DNA of 14,856 bases from Anaerolineaceae bacterium. GTDB taxonomy: Bacteria > Chloroflexota > Anaerolineae > 4572-78. A model generated the notes under the pieces. The model was not told the origin of the DNA. It saw only the letters and a program-made list of their open reading frames with translations, and did not search any database. Below, piece by piece: positions 1 to 6,676 of this stretch; positions within the stretch are counted from its first letter, which is position 1, and each line of letters opens with the position of its first letter. Location: NCBI GenBank assembly GCA_024762375.1, contig JANTHQ010000014.1:1-14856 (forward strand), read 5' to 3'. A program made the translations under genes and the position numbers.

Positions 1-663
1 CAGTGTGATGAGCACATTTTCCACACCCATATTGTGTATGGCGGCGGTCACATCTGCCGCGTGCAGTTGCACCCGCTGAATGCCGGTTAACTCACCCGCT
101 TCGACGGCGTTGGGTTTCGCCAAATACGGCCCCGCCACACATCCCGCTTTGAGTGGTGCGCCGCTGGCATCGAGCACCACCCGCGCGCCGGCGGCATTCA
201 ACACGTCGATAAGGTCGGCATAAATGGTGTTCGGTGCGCCCGGCGGCAAACTCCCCGACAGCACCCACCAGTCATCAGGTGCGGCCAACACCGCTATTCT
301 GTCACGCAGAGCGCGGATTTCCTGCGGCTGCACGATCGGCCCCGGTTCATTCACTTTGATGTGCCGGCGTTCTGTTTCGCTGACAATGCTGATGTTCGTG
401 CGCGTTTCGCCGGAAATTTGCACAAAGTCGGTGCGAATGCCGAGCGCATTCAATCCGGCTTCGATTTTTTGGCCGGTATAGCCGCCCACAAATCCCAGTG
501 CGACATTTTCCGCGCCCCACGCCGTCAAAATACGGGAGACGTTGAATCCTTTGCCGCCATAATCTTCGCGGATGGCGCGGGTGCGCAGCACATCATCAAA
601 TTCAATTTTGGGAACGGACAGTTCCCGGTCAATGGCCGGGTTCAGCGTGAGCGTGTATATCAT
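1..663 (-). CDS. PfkB-family hexose-phosphate kinase, 1-phosphofructokinase-like (partial, C-terminus off the left edge)
   Basis: Probably phosphorylates a hexose phosphate with ATP, most likely fructose 1-phosphate to fructose 1,6-bisphosphate, in the cytoplasm. The 221 visible residues begin MIYTLTLNPAIDRE, the usual opening of the FruK/LacC branch of PfkB kinases. The glycine-rich substrate signature GGKGFNVSRIL lies near residues 35-45, GETRTN near 84-89, and VLSGSLPPG near 134-142. The ATP-site GAGD-type motif with the catalytic Asp lies beyond the edge. The ATG at 663 is preceded by AGG about 10 bases upstream and gives the expected N-terminus. The gene starts 35 bases inside the end of the upstream dehydrogenase, so the two are translationally linked. 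FruK, tagatose-6-phosphate kinase and PfkB 6-phosphofructokinase are hard to separate from this half. The family call is firm and the substrate is inferred from context. Confidence 0.88.
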   Translation of the reverse strand, partial: MIYTLTLNPAIDRELSVPKIEFDDVLRTRAIREDYGGKGFNVSRILTAWGAENVALGFVGGYTGQKIEAGLNALGIRTDFVQISGETRTNISIVSETERRHIKVNEPGPIVQPQEIRALRDRIAVLAAPDDWWVLSGSLPPGAPNTIYADLIDVLNAAGARVVLDASGAPLKAGCVAGPYLAKPNAVEAGELTGIQRVQLHAADVTAAIHNMGVENVLITL

Positions 664-2407
664 CGGGCAAAAACCTTTCGATGAGCGCTTTCTCGGCTTC
701 CGCAGTCCACACATTGCCGGGCGCGAGATATTTGGCAATTTCCGGGAACCGTTCCGGCAGTTCCGAAACAGCGGTGAGCGGCAGGCCGCTCAACTGCGGA
801 AAGATGACCACTTTGCCGGGATAGCGGCCCTCCATCATGGCCCGCACGCCTTCCTGCGCCGCCTCGATACCGCCAATTGCCGCCACCGAGCGGTTCGGCG
901 AGAGTTGGTGTGTTTCCGCCATGTGAATGACCTGCGCCTGGTCTTCCACCCGCGAGCCGGACGTGCCGGTGAACTGGGCGTTGTGCAAATACACGTTGCT
1001 CAGATTCAACGGGGCAAACGTGCCATTCGGCACACCGGCGAAAAAGACGAGCATTCCATCGGCTTTCATCAGCGTGGCCGCTTCGGCCATAACCGCCGCC
1101 ACCGGGACGGAAACAATCACGTCATCCGCACCCGCATTTTGAGTGGCTGCCATCACAAAATCATACAGTGGTTGGTCGCTCTCGGCGGGGTTGAAAGTGA
1201 GCAGCCGTTTTTCGCGGCTTTCGGCCAGTGCGGCATACTTGTTTTCCAGTGCGGCGAGGCGTGGCGCATTAATATCGGTGGCGATGACCTGCGCCGGGCC
1301 GTTTTCCATTTCCAGTGCGCGCTGAACGTGCATTTGCCCCATCGGGCCGCCTGCGCCGACGAATACCGCCGTGCCGCCGGGGCGCAAATCGCACCGGTTG
1401 CGGGCTTCGCCGTAACTGGCAGCAATATCCGGCCCCGGATTGCCGACATACGCCGTGTAATCGTAATGCATACGCCCCACATCCACCGATACATCCGCGT
1501 CGAGCGGGGTTTTTCCCACCAGATTGAATGTGCCGCGCCGGGCAATCAATTTCGCCGCCGCACCGACCATTTCCGCCGATTGTGGGTTCAGCACCACGAT
1601 GTCATCGAAACCCGCGCCGCCGGTTTCCGACTCGCTGAAAGCGGGATAATCGGCGGGGGTCAGGCCATTTTTCTCGATGATGGCTGTGCCGCGTGCCGCG
1701 GTTTCGGCGCGGATGAGGTCTCGCACGCTGTCCGGCACATCGGTCAGATAAATTTTGGCGGGCGCGTCCAGTCCCGCCGAAAAGGTGTATGCGGTTTCGT
1801 CGCCGGGCTGTCCGACAATCCACATCGTGCCACCGGCTTTCGGTTCCAACCGCCGCCGCTGGGTGTAGGCGGCAAAAACGCAGGCCCACGGCTCGGTGAG
1901 CGCCATTTCGGCGTAACCGGTTTCGCGTTTGACGGGAATGGCGTAATTGATACCGTCGGCGGCCAGCACTTCCGGCCCGATGAGATGGTACTGCGTTAGC
2001 CCGCCGGGGATGGTGTAGCCGTAAGCGGTGCTTTTTCCATTTTGATAAATGTCCGGCTGAATGGCGAAGCGGTCGCCGGGGTGATATTTGTCTTTCAGCG
2101 CTTCGCCAACTTTGACGACCGTGACGGTGGCTTCGTGCCCCAGCCGGGTGGGGTTGACAGCCAAATCTCGATTATACAATTTTGGATGTGCGCCGCCCTG
2201 TTTGATGAGTTTCACATCCGAAAAGCACATGCCGACGGCATCAACGCGCACCAGCAGTTGATTGTCGCCCGGTTCGGGGACGGGTTCCAGTTCCGGCGCA
2301 CCATCACGCCCGATATTTTCGACGCCCGCGCCGTACATATTCCATACCTGCGTTTGTTGGGGAATTTCCCGACGCAGGGCAATATAATCTTCAAATTTTT
2401 GGGACAT
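629..2407 (-). CDS. Zinc-type MDR dehydrogenase, SorE/YggP-like polyol-phosphate dehydrogenase with a duplicated Rossmann region
   Basis: A 592-residue medium-chain dehydrogenase/reductase, much longer than the usual 340-430 residues. The GroES-like catalytic domain shows the zinc Cys in GMCFSDVK (C61), RLGHEA (H91, E92) and the TEPWAC motif (E172). Two consecutive Rossmann-like blocks follow: a degenerate one at about 195-300 (VGQPGDE at the loop) and an intact one at about 345-460 (VGAGGPMG, then ATDIN, whose Asp favours NAD). The chain closes with GKVVIFP (531-537) and a tail of about 55 residues ending HAHAEPGH. Position between the PTS genes and a fructose-1-phosphate-kinase-like gene suggests it oxidises the hexitol phosphate delivered by the PTS. 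SorE (L-sorbose-1-phosphate reductase) and YggP, a neighbour of a cryptic mannitol PTS, are the closest families I can name. ATG 2407 has an AGAGGG ribosome site. The substrate is inferred. Confidence 0.82.
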   Translation of the reverse strand: MSQKFEDYIALRREIPQQTQVWNMYGAGVENIGRDGAPELEPVPEPGDNQLLVRVDAVGMCFSDVKLIKQGGAHPKLYNRDLAVNPTRLGHEATVTVVKVGEALKDKYHPGDRFAIQPDIYQNGKSTAYGYTIPGGLTQYHLIGPEVLAADGINYAIPVKRETGYAEMALTEPWACVFAAYTQRRRLEPKAGGTMWIVGQPGDETAYTFSAGLDAPAKIYLTDVPDSVRDLIRAETAARGTAIIEKNGLTPADYPAFSESETGGAGFDDIVVLNPQSAEMVGAAAKLIARRGTFNLVGKTPLDADVSVDVGRMHYDYTAYVGNPGPDIAASYGEARNRCDLRPGGTAVFVGAGGPMGQMHVQRALEMENGPAQVIATDINAPRLAALENKYAALAESREKRLLTFNPAESDQPLYDFVMAATQNAGADDVIVSVPVAAVMAEAATLMKADGMLVFFAGVPNGTFAPLNLSNVYLHNAQFTGTSGSRVEDQAQVIHMAETHQLSPNRSVAAIGGIEAAQEGVRAMMEGRYPGKVVIFPQLSGLPLTAVSELPERFPEIAKYLAPGNVWTAEAEKALIERFLPDDIHAHAEPGH

Positions 2408-2434
2408 TTTTGCACCCTCTTTAAATTAAATTTT

Positions 2435-2502
2435 GCCACAAATTCACACCAATTTCACCAATTTTTCGATTTTAATTTGTGTAATCCGTGATAATTTGTG
2501 GC
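2435..2502. repeat. Imperfect palindromic intergenic repeat
   Basis: The 10-base arm GCCACAAATT at 2435-2444 is matched perfectly by AATTTGTGGC at 2493-2502. Inside the arms both halves keep a loose 9-10 base rhythm of CAC(N)1-3ATT units, for example the minus-strand units CCACAAATT, TCACGGATT and ACACAAATT. The whole 68-base block can therefore fold into a long imperfect hairpin. It fills most of the 110-base gap between the HPr-EI and dehydrogenase genes and is far more AT-rich than either. It is not followed by a T run on the minus strand, so it is not a standard terminator. It resembles interspersed palindromic elements made of similar CAC/ATT units, but copy number cannot be seen here. 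Confidence 0.6.
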
Positions 2503-2517
2503 CGTTTTTTTCTGACA

Positions 2518-4500
2518 CTACCCCTGCAACTTCCGCACCGCGTCTGCCGAAGGCTGCTGCACGGCTTGTTGCGCCCGTTGGCGGGCCTTGTCCATCGACA
2601 TTTCCCGCACGGTGGCTTTCACTGTGGGCACGGCGGGCACGCTGACGCTCAACTCGTCCACGCCGAGTCCGACCAAAATCGGGCCGGCATGCGGGTCGGC
2701 GGCCAGTTCGCCGCACACACCGACCATTTTGCCGTGGGCGTGCGCCGCCCGAACAGTGGTTTCTATCAGCCGCAGCACGGCGGGATGAAGGCCGTCCGCC
2801 TGCCCAGCTACCGCCTGATTGGTGCGGTCCATCGCCAGCGTGTATTGCGTCAAATCATTGGTGCCGATGGAAAAGAAATCGACGTGCCGCGCAAAGACAT
2901 CGGCCATCACGGCTGCGGCGGGCACTTCCACCATCATGCCGATTTCCACCGGTTTCACATCCAATTCCGCCCGAATTTCATCCACCATCGCCCGCGCGGC
3001 AGAAAAATCGGACAGGGTGGTAATCATCGGGAACATAATTTTCAAATTACCGTGCACCGACGCCCGCAAAATGGCCCGCAACTGCGTGCGCAAAATGTCG
3101 GGGCGAGCCAGACACAGCCGAATGCCGCGCTGTCCCAAAAAGGGATTCTGCTCATCCGGCACAGACAGATACGGCAGCGGTTTATCTCCGCCGATGTCCA
3201 GCGTGCGGACGATGACCGGCTTGTCGCCCAGTGCGGCGGCGATGGCGCGATAGACTTCAAATTGCTCGTCTTCGGTGGGGGGCGATTGCCGCTCCAAAAA
3301 GAGAAACTCGGTGCGCAACAGCCCGACACCATCCGCGCCGGTGGCGGCGGCCTGCTCCGCGTCTGTCACCCCGCCGATGTTGGCCATAATGTGCAACAGC
3401 GTGCCATCGGTGGTGCGAGCCGGTTCGTGCGCCGTCCGCAGGCTTTCGGCGCGGGCAGCGTTGGCTTTTTCCTGCGCTTTTTTGGCTTGTTCGATGGCCG
3501 CTTCATCCGGCGAAAGGGTCAGCGAGCCGGCGCCGCCGTCCAAAATGGCAAATGTGCCGTTGGGAATGGACAGGACGGACTCGCCACAACCGACCACCGC
3601 GGGCAGGCCGAGCGCGCGCGCCAGAATGGCGGTGTGAGCATTCGCGCCGCCCACTGCTGTGACCAGCCCCAGAATTTTGCGCCGGTCGAGCGTGGCGGTG
3701 TCGGAGGGCGAGAGGTCGTCCGCCACCAGAATGACCGGATTGTCCGGCAAAGCAACCGAAGTTGGTTGGCCGAGCAATTCGGCCAGCACACGCCCCCCCG
3801 CGTCGCGGATGTCGGCGGCGCGGGCTGCCAGCAGGTCGTTTTTCACGGCAGATAGTTCGGCGGCAGCGGTTTCGATGGTTTTTTGCCAGGCCCATGCCGC
3901 GCTGTGTCCGCTGCGGATGTGCGTGTCGGCGGTTTCGCGGAGTTCCGCATCGGCCAGAATTTCCTGATGGGCGGCAAAGATGGCCGCTTCAGATTCCCCC
4001 AACCGTGCCGAGACATCCTGCTGCAGGCGTTTCAGCGCGTCGGTAGCGGCAGTGATGGCGCGATCCAGCGCGGCGCGTTCCGTGTCGGGGTCACCGGCGG
4101 TTTCGGGAATGGCGAGCGTCACGCGCTCAAAGCGGTAAATCGGCCCGATGGCAATCCCCGGCGAACCGGGAATGCCGGTTGAACCGGCGGCAGGCGGGGC
4201 GGTTTCGGCAGCGGGTTTTTCCGCTTCCGCCAATAGTTCATCACCCAAACCGGCCGCCACCGCTTCGCGCAGGGCTTCCAGCGCTTCGGATTCGTCGTCG
4301 CCGTCGGCGGTAATGCGCAGCGTTTGTCCCTGTTTTGCCCCCAACGTCAGCACCGAAATGACGCTTTTGGCGTTCGCTTTTTTCTTATCGGTGTGAATAT
4401 GAATTTTTGACCGAAACTGTTTTGCCAAATTGACAAATGTTGACGCGGGACGGGCGTGCAGTCCGGTGGCATTAATTATTTCAACAGTCAGTTCTTTCAT
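2518..4500 (-). CDS. PTS HPr-Enzyme I fusion protein
   Basis: A single 660-residue cytoplasmic protein holding both general PTS components. It takes phosphate from phosphoenolpyruvate and passes it through EI and HPr to the IIA protein encoded just upstream. Residues 1-90 are HPr with His15 in GLHARPAS and the regulatory Ser46 in NAKSVISV. An Ala/Pro/Glu linker (about 91-107) leads to EI, which starts at GIPGSPGIA. EI landmarks are the phosphorylated His289 in GGANAHTAI, R396 in LLRTEFLF, the PEP-domain stretch IGTNDLTQY (545-553) and catalytic Cys596 in VCGELA. The EI part of about 555 residues is close to normal length. ATG 4500 has AGGGGA six bases upstream and lies 28 bases after the IIA stop. 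Fusing HPr to EI next to a split mannitol PTS makes this a dedicated phosphate relay. Retained Ser46 would allow control by HPr kinase if the host has one. Confidence 0.96.
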   Translation of the reverse strand: MKELTVEIINATGLHARPASTFVNLAKQFRSKIHIHTDKKKANAKSVISVLTLGAKQGQTLRITADGDDESEALEALREAVAAGLGDELLAEAEKPAAETAPPAAGSTGIPGSPGIAIGPIYRFERVTLAIPETAGDPDTERAALDRAITAATDALKRLQQDVSARLGESEAAIFAAHQEILADAELRETADTHIRSGHSAAWAWQKTIETAAAELSAVKNDLLAARAADIRDAGGRVLAELLGQPTSVALPDNPVILVADDLSPSDTATLDRRKILGLVTAVGGANAHTAILARALGLPAVVGCGESVLSIPNGTFAILDGGAGSLTLSPDEAAIEQAKKAQEKANAARAESLRTAHEPARTTDGTLLHIMANIGGVTDAEQAAATGADGVGLLRTEFLFLERQSPPTEDEQFEVYRAIAAALGDKPVIVRTLDIGGDKPLPYLSVPDEQNPFLGQRGIRLCLARPDILRTQLRAILRASVHGNLKIMFPMITTLSDFSAARAMVDEIRAELDVKPVEIGMMVEVPAAAVMADVFARHVDFFSIGTNDLTQYTLAMDRTNQAVAGQADGLHPAVLRLIETTVRAAHAHGKMVGVCGELAADPHAGPILVGLGVDELSVSVPAVPTVKATVREMSMDKARQRAQQAVQQPSADAVRKLQG

Positions 4501-4528
4501 CGTTTTCCCCTGTGGCGGGTGGCGTGCG

Positions 4529-4978
4529 TCAGGCCTCCTGTGGCGCCTGATTCAATGCGTCGATGATTTCTTCGGCGGTGGCGGCGTGCGCCAATCGCAT
4601 GGCGTCGTCGGGGTCTTCCAGCACTTCGGCCAAATTGGTCAAAATGTCGATGTGTTCATCGTTGGTGGCGGCAATGCCGAAAACCAGATACGCGGTTTCA
4701 TCGTCGTTCCAAACCACGCCATCGGGAAACTGCACCACCGAAATGCCGGTTTGGAGAATGCTGTCTTTGTCGTCAAACTGGCCGTGCGGAATGGCCACGC
4801 CGTTGCCAATGTAGGTGGACATCGTTTTTTCGCGGGCGAGCATGCCGTCAATGTAACCGGCGGTGACCCGATTGCCCGCCACCAGCAATTCACCCGCCAG
4901 CCGGATAGCGTCTTCTTTTGTGGTCGATGGCACGCCCAGGCGCACCATACTTTTGTCTAAAATACCCATTGCGCTCAC
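4529..4978 (-). CDS. PTS mannitol/fructose-type EIIA
   Basis: A 149-residue free-standing IIA domain of the mannitol/fructose/Ntr family. It accepts phosphate from HPr and hands it to the separate IIB. The active-site histidine is His65 in VAIPHGQFD, followed by the expected core (GISVVQFPDGV, LVFGIAA, HIDILTNLAEVL). The GTG at 4978 overlaps the IIB stop as GTGA, a classic coupled junction, with GGGGA five bases upstream. The ATG at 4969 (MGILDKS) is the alternative start and would remove three residues. E. coli MtlA carries this domain at its C-terminus, whereas here IIC, IIB and IIA are three genes. The regulator upstream lacks its own IIA-like domain, so this is the only IIA in view. The nitrogen-PTS alternative (PtsN) is unlikely given the operon. 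Confidence 0.94.
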   Translation of the reverse strand: MSAMGILDKSMVRLGVPSTTKEDAIRLAGELLVAGNRVTAGYIDGMLAREKTMSTYIGNGVAIPHGQFDDKDSILQTGISVVQFPDGVVWNDDETAYLVFGIAATNDEHIDILTNLAEVLEDPDDAMRLAHAATAEEIIDALNQAPQEA

Positions 4979-5298
4979 CCAATTCCCCGAATGACACCGT
5001 CTTTTTGCACGGCGGCGATGATTTTATCGAAAACCGGAATGTTCATAAAGTTGTCGAAGGGGATGACCACCGCCCACGGCGCTTGTTTGAGCGCCAGTTT
5101 CGCCAAACTTTTGTGCACAATTACCACTTGCGCGTCTTTCGGAATGCGGCGGGCAGGTGTGTGCGACACGGAAATATCCAAATTTGCCGCTTTCACTTTC
5201 TTTTTCAGTTTGTTGGTGACCATCAAACTGGAACCCATCCCTGCTTCGCAGGCAACAACCATCTTTTTTACATCTCGTGCTTTGATTTCTTTTGCCAT
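4975..5298 (-). CDS. PTS mannitol-type EIIB
   Basis: A 107-residue cytoplasmic IIB protein that phosphorylates the sugar as it leaves the IIC channel. The P-loop-like phosphorylation site is VVACEAGMGSS with Cys17 as the phosphocysteine, closely matching the CDAGMGSS site of mannitol IIB domains. The rest of the chain (HKSLAKLAL, FDNFMNIPVFDKII) fits a compact IIB fold with no extra domain. ATG 5298 has AAAGGA about seven bases upstream. The gene lies 63 bases after IIC and overlaps the IIA start by four bases, so IIB and IIA are probably made in equal amounts. In many bacteria this domain is fused to the C-terminus of the mannitol IIC. Confidence in the family is high, and mannitol specificity comes from the IIC and IIB together. 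Confidence 0.95.
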   Translation of the reverse strand: MAKEIKARDVKKMVVACEAGMGSSLMVTNKLKKKVKAANLDISVSHTPARRIPKDAQVVIVHKSLAKLALKQAPWAVVIPFDNFMNIPVFDKIIAAVQKDGVIRGIG

Positions 5299-5361
5299 GG
5301 TTACATCCTTTCCAATGAACAGCGGAGGCGACGCGACACATTTCGCGCCGCCCCTGATATT

Positions 5362-6438
5362 TTATGCTGCGGCAGTCGCTTCTTCTTCGTCCCAATCCCA
5401 ATCTTCAACGTCTTCTTCAGAGTCAATTTCTTTGGCCGGATATACTTTCAGGATGAATGAACCCACTGCAAACGAGACAACAGCCGCAATCAAAATTCCT
5501 GTCAGCACGGCAAAGTGTTGCCCTTTGGGGGTCACCGCCAAATAGGCGAAAATCGAACCCGGGGACGGCGTGGCAACCAGACCGGCTTTCATAATGACGA
5601 ACCAAAGGTCAGCCAAAATTCCGCCTGCCCACAGCGAGACAATCATAATCGGGTGCGCCAGCACATACGGGAAGTAAATTTCGTGGATACCGCCGAAGAA
5701 ATGGATGATAATCGCGCCGGGGGCGGATTGTTTGGCCAGCCCTTTTCCGGCGAACCAGTATGCCGCCAGCAAACCCAAACCGGGGCCGGGGTTGGTTTCA
5801 AGCATAAACAGCACCGAGCGGCCTGTGTCTTTGGCTTCGGCCACGCCCAACGGAGCCAAAATGCCGTGGTTGATGGCGTTGTTCAAAAACAGCACTTTCG
5901 CCGGTTCAATGAATAAATCAGCTAGCGGCAGTAAACGGCTGTCAATCAAAAATTGCACGCCTGCGCCCAACCAATCGCTGAGCAATTGCACTGACGGCCC
6001 GACAGCCAACAGCGCCAGTATTGCTAAAATGCCGCTCAAAATACCTGCCGAAAAGTTGTTGACCAGCATTTCGAACCCGCTGGCAACTTTGCCTTCGATG
6101 GACTCGTCGAATTTTTTGATGAGCCAGCCACCCAGCGGGCCCATAATCATCCCGCCGATGAACATCGGCACTTCTGCGCCGACCACCGCGCCCATGGTAG
6201 CAACCGCACCGACCACCCCGCCGCGCGTGCCGTACACCAAATTACCACCCGCAAAACCAATCAACAGCGGTAACATTGCGGTAATCATCGGGCCAACCAA
6301 TTCCACCAGTTTTTCGTTGGGTGTCCACCCTGTTGGAATGAAAAACGCCGTAATCAATCCCCAGGCGATGAATGCGCCCAAATTCGGGATAATCATTGCT
6401 GCCAAAAAGCCACCGAAACGTTGCATTTTTTCTTGCAT
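5362..6438 (-). CDS. mtlA: PTS mannitol-type EIIC permease
   Basis: A 358-residue multi-span membrane permease that carries the hexitol across the membrane for phosphorylation by IIB. It tracks the IIC part of E. coli MtlA almost segment by segment: IPNLGAFIAWGLITAFFIPTGW near the start, VGPMITAMLPLLIG, PLGGWLIKKFD, GFEMLVNNFSAGI, FLNNAINHGI (185-193), and the substrate motif GGIHEIYFPYV with GIHE at 250-253. I chose ATG 6438 because AAAGGAG lies seven bases upstream and the N-terminus aligns with MtlA. The ATG at 6486 and an open extension to 6609 have no ribosome site and add non-family residues. The protein ends in a short acidic tail (SEEDVEDWDWDEEE) where E. coli MtlA continues into IIB. 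The mtlA symbol applies only to the IIC part. Confidence 0.96.
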   Translation of the reverse strand: MQEKMQRFGGFLAAMIIPNLGAFIAWGLITAFFIPTGWTPNEKLVELVGPMITAMLPLLIGFAGGNLVYGTRGGVVGAVATMGAVVGAEVPMFIGGMIMGPLGGWLIKKFDESIEGKVASGFEMLVNNFSAGILSGILAILALLAVGPSVQLLSDWLGAGVQFLIDSRLLPLADLFIEPAKVLFLNNAINHGILAPLGVAEAKDTGRSVLFMLETNPGPGLGLLAAYWFAGKGLAKQSAPGAIIIHFFGGIHEIYFPYVLAHPIMIVSLWAGGILADLWFVIMKAGLVATPSPGSIFAYLAVTPKGQHFAVLTGILIAAVVSFAVGSFILKVYPAKEIDSEEDVEDWDWDEEEATAAA

Positions 6439-6481
6439 TTTTATGCTCCTTTTCTCTGAAAAAAAGTTACCAAATTTGAAA

Positions 6482-6539
6482 CTCATCTGCCGTGTTTGGG
6501 GCTTTTTCGCGTCCAACGTATAATAAAAGGGCAGATGAG
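6482..6539. repeat. Perfect 10-base inverted repeat upstream of the IIC gene
   Basis: CTCATCTGCC at 6482-6491 is matched exactly by GGCAGATGAG at 6530-6539, with 38 bases between. The arms bracket an AT-rich block that contains the best minus-strand -10 candidate. They lie 44 to 101 bases upstream of the IIC start codon. The arrangement fits a pair of half-sites for the adjacent regulator, or a hairpin in a read-through transcript. Neither role is shown by sequence alone. Confidence 0.5.
6520..6525 (-). promoter_or_regulatory. Candidate -10 element for the PTS operon
   Basis: On the minus strand TATTAT (5 of 6 matches to TATAAT) lies about 80 bases before the IIC start and would give a leader of roughly 75 bases. 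No good -35 is found at the right distance (AAAGAA-like sequence only). That would suit a promoter needing an activator such as the upstream MtlR-like protein. The operon could also be read from the regulator promoter, since I see no terminator in the 238-base gap. Confidence 0.3.
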
Positions 6540-6676
6540 GCGTTCTTTCCATTGACCGATGGGAGAACGCGTCCTGTCTGTTTGAGAGGGGACACCGGTC
6601 GCGTGCCAAACCGATTTCGGTGTCTCCTTTCGCCTTTTTGCCTCCGCCGAAAATCTCGGCAAAAATTCTTCCTCCA

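Noticed and set aside
572..1999. Long plus-strand open frame opposite the dehydrogenase
   Set aside because: Its product is His/Arg-rich and matches nothing I know, and it mirrors a clear dehydrogenase with zinc and NAD motifs on the other strand. It is a by-product of GC-rich codon use.
2488..3855. Long plus-strand open frame opposite HPr-EI
   Set aside because: Low-complexity translation rich in Gly, His and Arg. The opposite strand encodes an unmistakable Enzyme I.
6519..6524. Perfect plus-strand TATAAT upstream of the IIC gene
   Set aside because: The -35 at the right distance is poor (TTGGGG), and no plus-strand gene follows. It is probably the reverse face of the AT-rich minus-strand promoter.
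6439..6609. N-terminal extension of the IIC gene (starts at 6486 or 6609)
   Set aside because: No ribosome site at either start, and the added residues do not fit the MtlA family. ATG 6438 has AAAGGAG and aligns with MtlA.
6591..6624. Short inverted repeat GACACCG...CGGTGTC after the regulator gene, as a terminator
   Set aside because: Only a 7-base stem with a 20-base loop and no T run on the minus strand, so it does not support termination between the regulator and IIC.
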